From: CAYJMQ01 sp964371555
GTDB lineage: Bacteria; Bdellovibrionota; JACOXK01; 2-02-FULL-40-11
Length of the DNA stretch: 16,920 nucleotides
Assembly: GCA_964371555.1 (NCBI GenBank)
Contig: CAYJMQ010000043.1
Span: 1 to 16,920, forward strand
Direction: 5' to 3'
The notes under the pieces were generated by a model. It did not search any database. It was not told the DNA's origin and saw only the letters and a program-made list of their open reading frames with translations. Positions 15,739 through 16,920 of the stretch are shown here, piece after piece. The translations under genes and the position numbers were made by a program. Position 1 is the stretch's first letter, and each line of letters begins with the position of its first letter.

Positions 15739-16644
15739 TTAAAAATATCCCTCTCTCTTTTTCTCTTCCATTGAACTGTCAGATCCAAAATCGATTACCC
15801 GATTTTCTCTCTCCGATCTTTTCGTTTCCAGCACCTCCATCAAAATCTCATCAATCGTTGTCGCTTTTGATTCGATCGCCCCTGTGCAGGGGGAACAGCC
15901 AAGCGACCGAAAGCGAATCATTTTTTGCTCTATTTTTTCATCCGCCTTCAAACGCGTCGATTCATCCACCGGAATAATCATCCCCTTTCGCCTGACGATT
16001 TGGCGCTCTTTGGCAAAATACAACGGGACAACCTCAATATTTTCCAGTCTGATATAGGCCCAAACATCTCCTTCCGTCCAGTTTGAGAGGGGGAAAACAC
16101 GCATTGTCTCTTCTCCCCTTAACTTGCAGTTGTAGAGATGCCAAAGCTCCGGCCTCTGATTTTTGGGATCCCAAACGCCAAATTCATTTCTAACGGAAAA
16201 TATTCTCTCTTTCGCCCTCGATTTTTCTTCTTCACGCCTGGCCCCCCCAAAGGCCGCGTCAAATCTGTGTTTTGAAAGGGCGGAAAGCAGCGCCTTTGTT
16301 TTTAAAAAACCACAACATCGATCGGTTCCATAGAGAGAGGGGTGCATTCCGCTGGCAATCATTTCTTCATTTCGTTCGATGAGCAGCCGAATTCCTATTT
16401 TTTGCGTGTAATAATCCCGAAACTCAATCATCTCTCTGAATTTGTAGCCCGTATCGATATGCATGAGAGGAAAAGGGATCCTGCCAGGCGCAAAGGCCTT
16501 TCCTGCCAGATGAAGCATCGCAGATGAATCTTTTCCGATCGAATAGAGCATGACCGGATTCTTAAATTCAGCAACAGCCTCGCGAATAATATAAATACTC
16601 TCGGCCTCGAGCTCCCGTAAATAATGAATCCTGTAGTTTTCCAT
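15739..16644 (-). CDS. cysD: Sulfate adenylyltransferase small subunit CysD
   Basis: CysD is the catalytic subunit of ATP sulfurylase, making APS from sulfate and ATP with CysN. The 301-residue length is typical. The PP-loop SIGKDSSAML is at 35-44, followed by FPLMHIDTGYKF. Other family blocks are TDRCCGFLKTKAL, FGGARREEEKSRAKERIFS, PLSNWTEGDVWAYI and a C-terminal RFRSLGCSPCTGAIES. I chose the ATG at 16644 (MENYRIHYL), with GGGA seven bases upstream, over a TTG four codons earlier. It is the first gene of the eight-gene operon. No convincing sigma-70 promoter was found upstream, although the leader has inverted repeats. Confidence 0.95.
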   Translation of the reverse strand: MENYRIHYLRELEAESIYIIREAVAEFKNPVMLYSIGKDSSAMLHLAGKAFAPGRIPFPLMHIDTGYKFREMIEFRDYYTQKIGIRLLIERNEEMIASGMHPSLYGTDRCCGFLKTKALLSALSKHRFDAAFGGARREEEKSRAKERIFSVRNEFGVWDPKNQRPELWHLYNCKLRGEETMRVFPLSNWTEGDVWAYIRLENIEVVPLYFAKERQIVRRKGMIIPVDESTRLKADEKIEQKMIRFRSLGCSPCTGAIESKATTIDEILMEVLETKRSERENRVIDFGSDSSMEEKKREGYF

Positions 16645-16673
16645 CGAATATCCCAATTTATATCAGATGGCGA

Positions 16674-16684
16674 ATTTGGCAAAT
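16674..16684. promoter_or_regulatory. Palindrome ATTTG-G-CAAAT upstream of cysD
   Basis: A perfect 5+5 palindrome 30 bp upstream of the cysD ATG shares the half-site ATTTG/CAAAT with the larger inverted repeat at 16704-16726. It could be an operator; no known regulator motif is matched. Confidence 0.3.
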
Positions 16685-16703
16685 ATATTATTTGAAGCAG
16701 CAA

Positions 16704-16726
16704 GCCATTTGCAGAAGGCAAATGGC
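16704..16726. repeat. Perfect 9-bp inverted repeat upstream of cysD
   Basis: GCCATTTGC (16704-16712) and GCAAATGGC (16718-16726) flank AGAAG. No long T-tract follows on either strand, so an operator or a leader hairpin is more likely than a terminator. It lies 60 bp upstream of the cysD start. Confidence 0.6.
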
Positions 16727-16789
16727 GCGCAGTTTTATATACCCCGCGGAGGCCGTAGTAGATAGAGCTTGTTCGGAGATTAGGTCTGA

Positions 16790-16834
16790 GGGCGTTAGCC
16801 CGAAGAATCTCTTTTTTATGGTCGAGATCCTTCG
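16790..16834. repeat. Pair of small hairpins in the right-edge repeat region
   Basis: GGGC-GTTA-GCCC spans 16790-16801. CGAAGAATCTC (16801-16811) pairs with GAGATCCTTCG (16824-16834), with one mismatch, around a T-rich 12-nt loop. The second pair brings together the two arms GAAGAATCT and AGATCCTTC that recur in dispersed intergenic repeats. Confidence 0.5.
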
Positions 16835-16874
16835 CCGGAGCCTGCCCCCGACTCTGATCGGGGGGGCTCAGGAT
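16827..16874. repeat. Nested GC-rich hairpin
   Basis: CCCCCGA (16845-16851) pairs with TCGGGGG (16858-16864) around CTCTGA. The stem extends through AGCC/GGCT with a 2-nt bulge, and the outer ATCCT (16827-16831) pairs with AGGAT (16870-16874). The right arm leads directly into the 21-bp tandem repeats. Confidence 0.6.
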
Positions 16875-16920
16875 GACAGACTTCGTGCTCAGGATGACAG
16901 ACTTCGTGCTCAGGATGACA
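16866..16920. repeat. 21-bp tandem repeat running off the window
   Basis: Copies start at 16866, 16887 and 16908; the third is cut by the window end. Each begins GCTCAGGATGACA and continues GACTTCGT, with no differences among the visible copies. There are no spacers, so it is not a CRISPR array. The minus-strand core TGTCATCCTGAGC resembles a dispersed intergenic repeat that I recall from various bacterial genomes. From 16657 to 16920 no gene is visible. Confidence 0.85.

Noticed and set aside
16866..16920. Possible CRISPR array
   Set aside because: The 21-bp units are contiguous, with no spacers between them and no cas genes nearby.

Overview
The window looks like chromosomal DNA of a diderm (Gram-negative) bacterium. 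It encodes two lipoproteins, a probable outer-membrane beta-barrel protein, YajC-SecD-SecF and an unfused CysD/CysN/CysC set. The gene style (large lipoprotein metzincin, FolE2-based queuosine genes, orphan phasin-like protein) suggests a deltaproteobacterial or Bdellovibrionota-like lineage. That placement is an inference from gene content, and no rRNA or other phylogenetic marker was used.

Layout. Positions 1-323 are AT-rich and non-coding, with candidate promoter elements. Positions 324-5176 (+) hold a three-gene envelope operon: a secreted beta-barrel-like protein, a 1043-residue lipoprotein zinc metalloprotease (HExxHxxGxxH and Met-turn visible), and a small unrecognised lipoprotein. It ends convergently, 24 bp from the next cluster. 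Positions 5201-7609 (-) hold a tightly overlapping preQ0 operon, queD-folE2-queC, closed by a DUF366-family protein. No queE or queF is present. A promoter placed directly against the queD ATG suggests a leaderless message. Two back-to-back hairpins lie just upstream. Positions 7746-7988 (-) hold a small phasin-like coiled-coil protein with its own promoter and a strong ribosome binding site.

Positions 8096-16644 (-) form one long head-to-tail operon with junctions from an 8-nt overlap to a 13-nt gap: cysD-cysN-cysC-tgt-yajC-secD-secF-recJ. It joins sulfate activation (APS/PAPS synthesis), tRNA queuosine exchange, Sec export and DNA repair. The tgt-yajC-secD-secF order is common in bacteria; fusion to cysDNC is less usual. 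Tgt uses the deazapurine made by the queD-folE2-queC pathway, so both Q-related loci sit within 9 kb. The N-terminus of tgt carries an in-frame 12-bp tandem repeat.

Positions 16657-16920 are non-coding and dense in inverted repeats. They end in a 21-bp tandem repeat that runs off the window and resembles a dispersed intergenic repeat family.

The most interesting points are the DUF366 gene in a preQ0 operon without queE, the apparently leaderless queD with its hairpin pair, the beta-barrel/metalloprotease/lipoprotein operon, and the repeat region at the right edge.
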